Part shown: positions 23,773 through 33,015 of the stretch, one piece after another
How the letters are laid out: each line of letters opens with the position of its first letter
Position numbering within the stretch: position 1 is the first letter of the stretch
Assembly (NCBI GenBank): GCA_029224185.1
Contig: CM055205.1
Location: forward strand, 11,917,319-11,981,318
Length of the DNA: 64,000 nt
Direction of reading: 5' to 3'
From: Karalla daura
Taxonomy: Eukaryota > Chordata > Actinopteri > Chaetodontiformes > Leiognathidae
Translations under genes and position numbers: made by a program
The notes under the pieces: model-generated
Database searches by the model: none
Seen by the model: only the letters and a program-made list of their open reading frames with translations
Told to the model about the DNA's origin: nothing

Positions 23773-24505
23773 TTTAGACACATATTTGAAGTAGAGGCAT
23801 TCTTCTATTTGTTAGAGTTTAGCCCCCTCCCATGCCTCCCCCCCCATTGCTCCCCCCCCCCCCCCCGACTTAAACTTAAAAGAAAAAAAATCATGTACTA
23901 TTTAGAATTGAGAGAGAAAAATCGAAACTGATCAAAAATATTTCCTTTTGCCAGTGTTTATATATACTCTTATTTTTTTTTTTGGCTTAAATGAAATTCT
24001 CAAACGATGGTTATTTCTTTCTGCTTTCTAATTTTTTGGTGGTGTGGCTTCCATGTATTTGAGCTTTTGCTTGGGTTTTTTGTGAAAAAGGTCAAATCAT
24101 GTGTTTGATTTTTTGCATTCAATAGTTAAATGAGAAAGTACAGTTTATTTCTTTTTCCAAAAAAAAGGGCCTGCCTTTTTTTTTTGTTTCTGATTTGTAC
24201 GACTTCAAAATAGATACAAGTCCTGTCTCTTTTTTTCCCCCCCTTTTGTCTTTTCACACATGCTACACTCACTTGCTGATTTGGTAGCTGTTTTCTTCTG
24301 TTAGCATTTCTTGGCTGTGTAACGCGGAACTCTTGGTATGAAACAGATAAGAGGGACTGGGTCTCTGAGTATTTCTTTTTTTTTTTTTTTTCATTTTGGC
24401 AAAGTGATCAAAGTTCAGCATGATATTCCCTCCTCCCCCTCTCTGCAACCATGCTTGTGCCCCTTCACCTCCCCTTCACACACAGCTCCTTGTCAAATGC
24501 CTCTA

Positions 24506-24529
24506 AATAAATAAAAAAAATAAATAAAA
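24506..24529 (+). terminator. igf2bp3: igf2bp3 poly(A) signal cluster
   Basis: Overlapping AATAAA hexamers (first at 24506) followed within 30 nt by a T-rich stretch. This is the best candidate for the distal cleavage site on the plus strand. A nearer, alternative poly(A) site cannot be excluded. Confidence 0.6.
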
Positions 24530-24883
24530 CATGTTCTTTTTCCCTTTTTTATTTCAACATACTACATCTGGGTATTTCTATTTTATTACTTTGTACCAAG
24601 ACCGGAGGCCAAGATGTGTCTGTCTTAACATTTGGCACTGCCTTTTGTCTGCTGCAATTTACAAGTACATGCAAGATTTAGTTCTACGATGTTAGTTTAT
24701 GGAAAAAAATTAGGCACTACGGCTTCTAGTTGCTGCTGATTATGCAAATTTTACACAACTATAAAACGGTTGCCAAATGGAATTGTGAAGCCTTTGTGTG
24801 TCTGTGGGTTGTTCAGTGAATTCACATCTTGAAAGCACGTGGACACATGTCTGATTGTCTGGGCGAGGGGTTAGTTCACAACC

Positions 24884-24889
24884 TTTATT
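24884..24889 (-). terminator. gpnmb: gpnmb candidate poly(A) signal
   Basis: AATAAA on the minus strand, about 570 nt past the gpnmb stop. It sits only about 350 nt from the igf2bp3 poly(A) cluster on the other strand, so the two genes converge closely. Confidence 0.5.
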
Positions 24890-25454
24890 AAGAGTCAAGT
24901 CCATGTGAAGCGCTTGAGTTTGAGCCTTACAGATTCAAAATGTACTTTCACTTTCGCACATCATTGAAAACCGCCTCAAGAACTTCATTACTCAACAAGC
25001 GATTATTATTATTACAGTGTAAGGCACAGTGTTGTAAAGCAGTACTCGGCACAAAATGTGCACAGTAGTTTTTTTTTTTTTTTTCTTTGGATCAAAACTC
25101 AGCCATTATTTCAACCCAGCTCATCTCATAGCAACAACTTCCTCCAATGATAAGCCGCAACAACAGGGATTCAGAGGAGCAGTCCCTCGGTCAGACGCTT
25201 AACAGCCACTTATGTAAATCTCTCCAATCACACACTGCTGTAGCATTAGCCATTTGCTGTAGCCAACTGTCATTTCACAACTAAATAGACACACAGGGAA
25301 AAAACAACAGTATTATTTACGCATATTTCTCTACAGCCACACATGTATTCCTGCTATCGTGACTTCTTAACCCGTGAGGTGTATACGATGCGCAGAGTTG
25401 CAGATGTCATGATTGGTCTGGCCCTGAGGGGCCGGGCTGTGGCTCCAGCGGGGC

Positions 25455-25608
25455 CTACAGGGTGTGTCTCTCAGTCAGCAGGTGGTGGCTCTCCTCGCTG
25501 GACGGGAAGAGCGCCTCCTTCAGGCGGCCCATGCGGCCTGTGACCCCGGTCTGGGCACAGGCGTCCTCCACCATTGACCTGCGGATGGGACGGTATACCT
25601 TGTAGCGC
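25455..25608 (-). CDS. gpnmb: gpnmb coding exon 12 (terminal)
   Basis: Encodes the cytosolic tail: basic stop-transfer residues, the tyrosine motif YRPI, FPSSEESHHLL with a dileucine sorting signal, and the end TERHTL before TAG at 25457-25455. Confidence 0.94.
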
Positions 25609-28600
25609 CTGGGACAGAGAGTTGGGACAAGGAAGAGGAGGATGAGACGGTGGAAATTACTAATGCCCAAGAGTGTGAAAGAATGGGATTTCCTTTTTCT
25701 GTGTGTGTGCGACTCACTTGCAGACCAGGTAGGCGATGAATGCAAAGACGGCCACCAGCACAGCGGTGGAGGAGAGCACCACCTCTGCAGCACGGGAAGG
25801 CTTGGGGGCTGCAGGGAGACACATGTGAACACATAGATCTGGCCTTCACCTCGAATAACGACTCCCAGGCAAACATGTAAGGCAGGTCTTTAAACATCAT
25901 CACATCCTCAGTCATAGATCAATGTCAGAGAGTGAAATGGAAGTTAAAAATCGGTCCAGTTTCTGTTTGGTTTTGGGTAAAAGTAAAAATGAAACAGATG
26001 TGTGCAGAAACGGGCTGTAATATTCCTACATTAAAAAAAAAAGATTGTAAAAGGGTTCATAAAATAGCTTCATATCTACATAATCCAGTGTTCAGTAGCC
26101 TTTAGAGAGCAGGGAGAAAAACTCAGTTCAAGCACGCCAGGTCACCTCTGAGGAAAAAAAGCGGAACAAATCATCTGTGAGCATGTTTTAGGAGCGGGGC
26201 GGGGCTCCACCCACCCGGTTTGTCCTGGGCCTTGTTGATGGTGACGGTGGTGCTGGTCAGGGCCAGGCTGCTGGAGTCCTCCAGGGTGATGTTGACGCAG
26301 TAGGTCCCGGGCTCCACGAACGTCCTCCTGAGGTGCACCTCGCACGCCGACGACGGGGGCACGTCGTCGCACATGATGTTCCTCACCTGGGTGCAGCCGG
26401 GGTCGGACACGATGGTGCAGGCCGAGGTAGGCACGCTACGGGGCGACGTGTGGGAAGACGTTAAATATGCTGCATTGCACCATGTGAGCATATCGACTGA
26501 GGAGCAACTGGAAGGACTGATGCTACTACTTGACTGGATTATCTCATAAATCTCTAATTTCCTACTTTACTTATCAAAAACCGGCTATGTTTTTTTAAGC
26601 CGCCATAATCCTGATCATTTAAAGATTATTTAATAACCATTTAGCTGGAAGACATCAATTTATTTCTCTGAAAACATTCAACTCAGACTATAACTTTTCT
26701 AGTCATAGCATTTTAGCTAGAGCACAGGATATAGATACTTCTAAACACTATACAGTGTGTATTTAGTCGTAATAGTAATGAGTATGTACTCACTTGCCCA
26801 GACACTTGACCAGGAAGTTGATGTCAGTGTTGGTCACCCTGGACGCGACCACGTCCACGATGCGACTGTTGGGCTGGTTGTTCAGAGCATGCTTGGGCTC
26901 TGCGGGGAGAACGGATTATTGCAGTCGGTTTTAGGTGTGCAATCATCTCCTCATGACATTAAAATGATGAAGCTCAAGAGCTTTTAGTGGAGGGAGGCGC
27001 GTGTCTGTGTGTGTGTCTGTGTGTTTTTAAGAGGGACAAGAGTGAACCAACGACAATGAGGATTAACAATTTGGATATAAAATTATAATCCTCCCCTCAT
27101 GCAAAAATGTGAACACAAAATTGGATTTGTGTTTTTTCCCCCGTTATTTGCGTAAAAAAAAAATCTGTTGGACTCATCTTAAGACACTAAAGTCCAGTTT
27201 AATCTGACATGGCAGCGACTGGATACTGGGGCCGACCGGAGCTCTGCTTTTGCTCACTGAGCCGACTCCTCTGGCAGCCGGACAACAGTGGCGCTCGTCT
27301 TCTCTCTGTGCTGTCTGCTTGTTTACTTGGAAATTAAAATGAAGTATTTTGGATGGGCAACCACACGGTGACAAAGTACCCGATCCGACTCACGGGTCTC
27401 TTCTGGAATCTGAAGTTTGGATGTACTTTAGTCCAAAAACGGACACGTGTAGGTCGATGGAGAATCAAGGATTGCTCCTAGGTGTGAATGTGAGTGTGAG
27501 ATAGTTGTGTGCATGTCTGTTCACTCTTCTATGTTCATTGAGCTGTGCCCAGTTCTGTGTTGTTTACAATGAACACCGAGGTCATTAAAATTCATTACCT
27601 TTAAAAAGAAAAACAAACAAAAAAAGGAAATATCACTCAAAATTGCAAATTGTCACCTCAAGGTGAAATGTTTGGGAAAGATCATTAGAATTCATCCCAA
27701 TGTCCGTGCGCAAAGTCCGTTCAATACCATCAATCGATAACAGAGGACATATTTCAATTTGTGTCTGAGTGAGATAATCAATAAAAGACTTGAGTTAAAT
27801 GACAAACGTATCAGTAGTTAGATAATATCCATCCAGCGTTGCACTGTAACATTCAATAGCTGCACGCCATTCATGGAATTGATATGTCTCAAGATTCTGG
27901 CGCCATCTGGTGGAGTCATGTTAACGCATGTTACCAGTGGAGGAGCCTGCAGCCTCCGACCTACTGGCTTACCAACCTACCAACCTGCTAACCTACCAAC
28001 CTACCAACGATGGTGATGTTGCCCAGGAAGGTGCCGTGGACATAGCGGAAGCACTCGTTGGCTTTGAGGCGCCGGGCGCGGAGCCAGGCCAGGGTGGTCA
28101 GGCTGAACTCCGGACCCCCGGTGGCAACAGTCGGAGGCAGGGGCTCCGTGGTGGGCGGGCCTGTTGTTGGGGAGGCGGTGGAGGGGACCACAGGGGCCTT
28201 GGTGATGATGGGCGGGGCTACAATATACGACAGGACACCAGAGGCAACATGTGGACAAGCATGAGCATTTGTGGTGCTTCACACTTTGGTTTTTTAATAT
28301 GGCGTCTGGCGTCTCTCTGTTTTACACACACTGCAGTTCTCACCCTGTGTGGTCTCCATCTTGACCGTGATGGCGTGAGTGGGAATCTCTGGAGGACGAG
28401 ACACAAGTCATGACACAAGTGGATTAGTGAGACACCTTCACTGCATCCATACGGGTGACGGGATGACACACAGCATCAACAACATGCAGCGTTCAGCTTT
28501 ACTTTCTGCAAACTGGAATCCGTTTTACATCTGAATGGCTGAATATCAATTTGTGAGACAAAAGATTTTCTGTTATTTAGGAGATAATGGCCACATTTTC

Positions 28601-31600
28601 ACCTGCTAGAAGACTGCAGCATTCAAGTGTAATGAAAGTGAAAAAAATAATGGAAGTCAAATAATGCTGTAAAGCTTTTTAAGCGACGGCAAGCTGCAGC
28701 ATTTGTAAAAGTCAGACTCTATTGTCCCTGTGACAGCACTGGGTACAAGGCTGGTACAGTGATGGATGAATGGACTCTCTTGCTCCCTCTGTTGTACAGG
28801 ACTCTTTAAGTCCCTGTCAAGTGGTGTCTTTGCAGTGGGCACAAGATAATGAGAATATAACTCGATCCCACGGGATCGTAATTTGTGCACGCAAGTTAAT
28901 TTACTATAAATGTGTTGAGGACGGAGGACTGCAAACGCTCTCTCTCACTGTATGGACAGAACTCAGCTGATCGAGTCCCACAACATAATTATCTCTAAGT
29001 TATGATCTTGTGTAGACGAAATTGAAAACAAAATCACATGACGGGCCTGAAGCGTCTCTAATGCTGGTGACTGTCCCTCGTCTCACCTGTGGGAGGAGCC
29101 GGCGTGGCGCTCTTGTGGGTGGGAGGTGCGGAGGTGGGCGGACACTCCATGGGGAAGGCGGCCTCCACCACCAGCTTCACGCTCATGACGCCCAGCCTGC
29201 TGTAGGTGTGCGTGGTGATGGGCCGGTGCGTCACCAGCTGGTTGCCGTCTCTGAAGTCCCAGATGTAGTCGATGGCAGAGGCGGTTTTGAGGTAGCCGCT
29301 GGGGTCATGGAGCTGGACGTTGAAGACCACGTCCTCGCCGCGAAAGAAGACATTCTCCGACTCGTTGACCGCAGCCTTCTGGGAGATGTTGACCGCCACC
29401 GGGATCTTATCTAGGTAGCAGAGAGATGGAGAGAGCGGAGAGGAGGTCGTCAATAATTCAACCTCACGGTTTAATTTGACCGAGGCAGACGGATGAGGTT
29501 GGACAAGCGTGACTTGTCCTCCACCTGTGACGTAGAAGACGCCGTTGTCGGTGGTGAGGGGGCTGTACTTCCTGCGCTCACGCTTCCTGTAGACCATGAC
29601 CTCCATCACCTCTGCGCCCACAGGGATGCTGCTGGTGTTGATGGTCATGCTGGAGGACGAGCCGTCACAGGTCTCGTAGTACTGACCTGCAACGAGATAA
29701 GCCAAAGGACGTCAGGACTGTTTCTGGTCATGCACGTGTCGAAAATCGGGCTATGTGTGTGTGTGTGCGTGTGCGTTCTCACCCATGGTGTGCCACACGT
29801 AGACGTAGCTCTTGCGTCTCCAGTCGTTGCTCTGGGGGAAGGGCTTCCCATCAGGGAACACGTTGCACTTTGCCAAGTCTGTGCACTTCCCAAAGCCGTA
29901 GTCGTCCAACCAGGAAGTCCAGTTGTACACGTAGCCGGAGCGCACCTGTCCATTGGCTGGTCGGAAGAAGAGGAGAGCAACGCGAAAGGGTGTGTTACTT
30001 AAAAAAACAACAACAAAGACAAATATAAACTGAATAATTTTATTTGTCAAAGAACTATTGCCTGCATTGGAATTATTCTAAACTCTATAGATCACTCTCG
30101 TTTTGGTGTCAGAACCTGCAGCTCGATTGTTTATCTATTGAACTCACTGTGCACTGTCTGCAGACAAAAGACAACAACTAGATAATGCAGCATTTAGCAG
30201 CCAAGAAGCCACATATTTCCATCTGGAGATTGTGGATTTTTCATCCAAGTCCTTTATTCTTCCCTCTCCTTACACTCTCACCACCATCTCTTCTTAACTA
30301 GTGCTTCTCTACACTATGGTCTCTCTTCTCTGTCTAATGAGGCATCAGTCACTTTAGTCACTTTGGATGAAATATTTTACTCTGCTGTATTTATTTCCAA
30401 CCTCCTTTGATCATTACGTCCTCTGTATGATGCAGCATTGGCTGTGTAATATGACTCGGTGTAGTGTGTTTTGTGCATGGCCTGGACGGGCTTTATTGCA
30501 GCACCTGAGGCCTCCAGCTCCATACCATCCTCACAGTGCTCATCCCACACAAGGGCTCCACTGAGATCCTCCTTCTGGCACGGAGGGTACTCCAGCTTCG
30601 CAGTGAAGGAGATGCAGGAGCCGTTGAGAGCCGGGCTGTCGCTGGTCAGACGGACCTTGGGCTTCCCTGCAGAGGGGTGGATATTAAAGGAGAAGAACTT
30701 CAGTAAGGGAAGTTGGATAGAAAGGGAGAGAGAGAGAGAGATGGTTTTACTCACCCCTGTGGTGCATGAGCTCCCTTGGCTTCGGGTTCAGAGGAGGGTA
30801 GAGGTAATCGTCCCATGGGTTGGTGTCAGGATCCCAGCCGGGGATTGGTGGGATTGGAAACGGGAATTTCCCGACTGCTGAGTGCTTGTGGGGGAACATG
30901 TCAGCGTACGCTGGAGATAAAGAGAGAAAGAGAGAGAGAGGGGGCACAATTTAAGCTCAGACCCTTTAAATATTCTCCTAGAATCACTTGTGAAAACCGA
31001 TTGAAGGACATTTTTATTTTTAAAACTTTAGAAGAGAGATCTTCATTTCTGCAAGTGAAGTCAATTCCTTCTTGTTTTGAATAACTAATTTCTATTATGA
31101 ATCTGAGTTGTTTCTAAATAAATCAGGGTACATGAATGTCTGCAGTGTCACCTGACACGCTCTGTGAAAAAATAATGAAAAGTATCAAATCTGTGACAAA
31201 CATCTGAAAAAGAAATCATCTGACCTCGAGTCCCTGATTAGATAAAATTTACCTCCACTCTCAAACGCTCTTATGAGTCAGTCCTAATCAATTACGATGT
31301 GATCAGGATTTCCCTTGAAAATGACGATGAAAAAACGTGAAAAATGATTTTGATCCCAGTTCATAATTTCCCTCCAAATGTTCGGATTGATATTGTCTAA
31401 CTTCTGTCCGGCATCCGCCTCGGTCGTCAGACTTTGTCGAACAAACATGGCTGTCCCAGGAAAACAACAAATTCCACCGGTGTGATCTGATTAAAGGAGG
31501 AGGAATCATCACCCCACCGCAATTACAATTAATACAGTAAATGTTGCTTGTTGTCGATTGTGCGACTTTAGACCCCCAGTTGTGGAATAGTGCGATGAGA

Positions 31601-32040
31601 TAAGTTACAATTTCAGTTATTTTGTGACTGTAAAACACGCCTGGTCGTTGAGTGGGCAGCAGTCACGCAGGGCGCCTGCCTTAATTAAGCTCATGGGACA
31701 GACAGCTGGTGACAGGGCAGACATGGACGTGAACTGTCAGGCAAAAACCCGACTTCAAAATCACCCTCGGATCACCATTTCTAACTTTGAAACGCCCGCG
31801 ACACAATCATTTTAAAATCAAAAAGAGCCACGAGTATATCTCCCGTGGTTTCTTGTAAATATTTCAACTCAATTATCGCATTTTTTTTGCCACAGAAATG
31901 ATGATTCATTGGTTATCTCCATACCAAACGTCTTGTTCAAATATTCAAGAAAAGGGTCTGCGTATGCCTCACTTACTTTTCTTTCCTTCGGCCTGATAAA
32001 CAAAGTAGACGCACAGCAGGAGGACAACCAGTCGGCCCAT
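25455..32040 (-). CDS. gpnmb: Transmembrane glycoprotein NMB (12 coding exons)
   Basis: Type I membrane glycoprotein of melanosomes, lysosomes and phagocytic cells, related to PMEL. Minus-strand exons: 32040-31977, 30910-30755, 30666-30505, 29956-29783, 29686-29525, 29410-29087, 28388-28344, 28217-28005, 26899-26794, 26435-26215, 25808-25718, 25608-25455. They give 623 aa, with phase 1 junctions through most of the gene. Visible parts: signal peptide 1-18, N-terminal region with LTSDSPAL and CQKED, a PKD domain (core WDFRDG) at about 250-335, a short Thr/Pro-rich stretch, a Cys-rich kringle-like domain at about 470-535 (GTYCVNITLEDSSSLALTST), one membrane helix about 551-571 and a 51-aa tail with YRPI and the dileucine signal EESHHLL. 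Six N-X-S/T sites are visible. The RGD of mammalian GPNMB is absent. Its position tail to tail with igf2bp3 supports gpnmb over pmel. Confidence 0.95.
25718..25808 (-). CDS. gpnmb: gpnmb coding exon 11 (membrane helix)
   Basis: A 91-nt exon encoding the juxtamembrane PKPSRAAE and one transmembrane helix (STAVLVAVFAFIAYLVC). It ends in phase 2 at GTGAGT. Confidence 0.93.
26215..26435 (-). CDS. gpnmb: gpnmb coding exon 10 (kringle-like domain)
   Basis: A 221-nt exon encoding the Cys-rich domain (SACTIVSDPGCTQV, then RRTFVEPGTYCVNITLEDSS). The acceptor is CGCCCCGTAG and the donor GTGGGT. Confidence 0.94.
26794..26899 (-). CDS. gpnmb: gpnmb coding exon 9
   Basis: A 106-nt exon encoding EPKHALNNQPNSRIVDVVAS and ending LVKCLG. 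The acceptor is CCCGCAG and the donor GTGAGT, in phase 2. Confidence 0.92.
28005..28217 (-). CDS. gpnmb: gpnmb coding exon 8
   Basis: A 213-nt exon encoding a Thr/Pro-rich mucin-like stretch and then CFRYVHGTFLGNITIV, matching the family segment ending in TITIVEG. The donor is GTAGGT. Confidence 0.92.
28344..28388 (-). CDS. gpnmb: gpnmb coding exon 7 (small)
   Basis: A 45-nt phase 1-1 exon encoding EIPTHAITVKMETTQ in the linker after the PKD domain. It has a CCTCCAG acceptor and a GTGAGA donor. Being a multiple of three, it could be skipped without a frameshift. Confidence 0.8.
29087..29410 (-). CDS. gpnmb: gpnmb coding exon 6 (PKD domain)
   Basis: A 324-nt exon encoding DKIPVAVNISQ, the PKD fold with LHDPSGYL, IDYIWDFRDG and THTYSRLGVMSVKLVV, then a Pro/Thr-rich end. 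The acceptor is TGCTACCTAG and the donor GTGAGA. Confidence 0.94.
29525..29686 (-). CDS. gpnmb: gpnmb coding exon 5
   Basis: A 162-nt exon encoding QYYETCDGSSSSMTINTSS through VEVMVYRKRERRKYSP-like sequence to FYVT, the segment before the PKD domain. The GTGGAG donor is weak, but phase and homology fit. Confidence 0.92.
29783..29956 (-). CDS. gpnmb: gpnmb coding exon 4
   Basis: A 174-nt exon encoding GYVYNWTSW, CNVFPDGKPFP and WRRKSYVYVWHTMG, all strongly conserved in GPNMB/PMEL. The donor is GTGAGA. Confidence 0.94.
30505..30666 (-). CDS. gpnmb: gpnmb coding exon 3 (two possible donors)
   Basis: Encodes VRLTSDSPALNGSCISF and CQKED. Two in-frame donors exist: GTGCTG after 30505 and GTATGG after 30526, 21 nt apart. 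The shorter form gives the same spacing to the conserved YVYNW as in human; the longer adds seven residues. Confidence 0.85.
30755..30910 (-). CDS. gpnmb: gpnmb coding exon 2
   Basis: Encodes the N-terminal region with IPGWDPDTNPWDDYLYPPL, similar in layout to the Trp/Tyr-rich human segment before the RGD. Here the exon ends HHRG and continues KPKV, so no RGD is formed. Confidence 0.92.
31977..32040 (-). CDS. gpnmb: gpnmb coding exon 1
   Basis: Start codon at 32040-32038. Encodes a hydrophobic signal peptide (MGRLVVLLLCVYFVYQAEG). The donor is GTAAGT in phase 1, followed by an intron of about 1.07 kb. Confidence 0.93.
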
Positions 32041-32205
32041 CTTCTTTCCTCCTCTCAGGTTAAAAAGAAAAGAAAAATTTTTAAAAAGCACCTCTCGGGA
32101 TGTTTTCAAGAAAAACTGCAGATCCACCCTCCCCAGACACCGGAGTCTCTGTGCAGCCTGTCCCTTCTCTCTGCTCTCTCCCAGCTCTCCCCCCTGCTCG
32201 TCCTC

Positions 32206-32512
32206 AAGTTCAATAATTTAATCTGGGGCGCAAACATGTGATGCGTCCTAACAGGACGCACCTCATCCCTCATTAGAACGGAAACACATGAGAGACGAGA
32301 CATGCGCACACCCCTGCTACGAAATGATCAAGCCTCTTTTTTTTCCTTTTTCTTCTTCTTCTTTTCTTTCGAAATAGTTACAACGCCCTGTAAGCATCTC
32401 TTGTTGGTGTTAAAGGTCAATTATCGGTCGATTTGCCTGTTATGATTGCGACTTTAATGCATTTTAAAATTTACAGGGATCGGGAAACAGGGATCGGGTT
32501 TGAGCTCACGTG
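32206..32512 (-). promoter_or_regulatory. gpnmb: gpnmb promoter with M-box/CLEAR-like E-boxes
   Basis: Upstream of the gpnmb start, three E-boxes of the MITF/TFE class are visible on the gene's strand: TCACATG (32241-32235), TCATGTG (32291-32285) and the palindromic CACGTG core with a 5' T on the plus strand (TCACGTG, 32506-32512). A TATA-like ATTAAAT lies near 32215. Mammalian GPNMB is an established MITF/TFE3 target. Function here is inferred. Confidence 0.45.
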
Positions 32513-32829
32513 GAGAGAAAAAAGAAGAAAAAATGACAATGTACTGTACATTAGCAACGTGTCTTAAAGAGTCAATCGCGTTAAGTCCTAATCTAACTAC
32601 AGAGGTGAATTGTACACATGTATTTTTCACGGTAATTTATGTTCTCCCTGAATGCTCAATAACCTTTTCCAAGCACATGACTTTGATAAACCCTGGCTCA
32701 CCCAGCTCTCCGCTGTGTCACGATGAGACGCAACTTTTACGTGTGCAAAAGTTGCGCCCCTCCGACCCCCCCTCTCATCCAGCGCGCCTCGCAGTTGCGC
32801 CACCGCAGGAAGCGGGAGCGCAGCGTGTG

Positions 32830-33015
32830 ATGCGGCCCAGCATCATCATCATCATCATCATGATCCGAGGGCTCGCTGTCCAGCATGTGATCGATATTAT
32901 TCTGGCGCTTCTCGCGCTGTCACAAGGACGGTTTGAGAAGTGCGATGAAGTGGCTCCCCAAGTGCAGACTGTGACATCCGCCCCACAGGAGTGGAAATCC
33001 AGGCTGTGCTGGTGA
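32830..33015 (+). other. Unassigned ORF with signal-peptide-like start
   Basis: From the ATG at 32830 the frame reads MRPS, six isoleucines from an (ATC)n repeat, then MIRGLAVQHVIDIILALLAL and a polar 30-residue end before TGA. The hydrophobic start resembles a signal peptide, and a GTGAAA donor-like site overlaps the end. The frame is open upstream to 32500. I recognise no homologue and no partner exon, so a chance frame in a CpG-rich patch is at least as likely. Confidence 0.15.

Larger units (their letters stand above)
21336..24530 (+). other. igf2bp3: igf2bp3 3'UTR (approximate end)
   Basis: About 3.2 kb of AT- and poly-T-rich sequence between the stop and a cluster of AATAAA signals. 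It contains five let-7 seed matches, a (CA)n stretch at 21730-21785, a short (AT)n at 22331-22342 and many T runs. The long UTR fits the family. The end is set by the poly(A) signals, not by transcript data. Confidence 0.7.
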
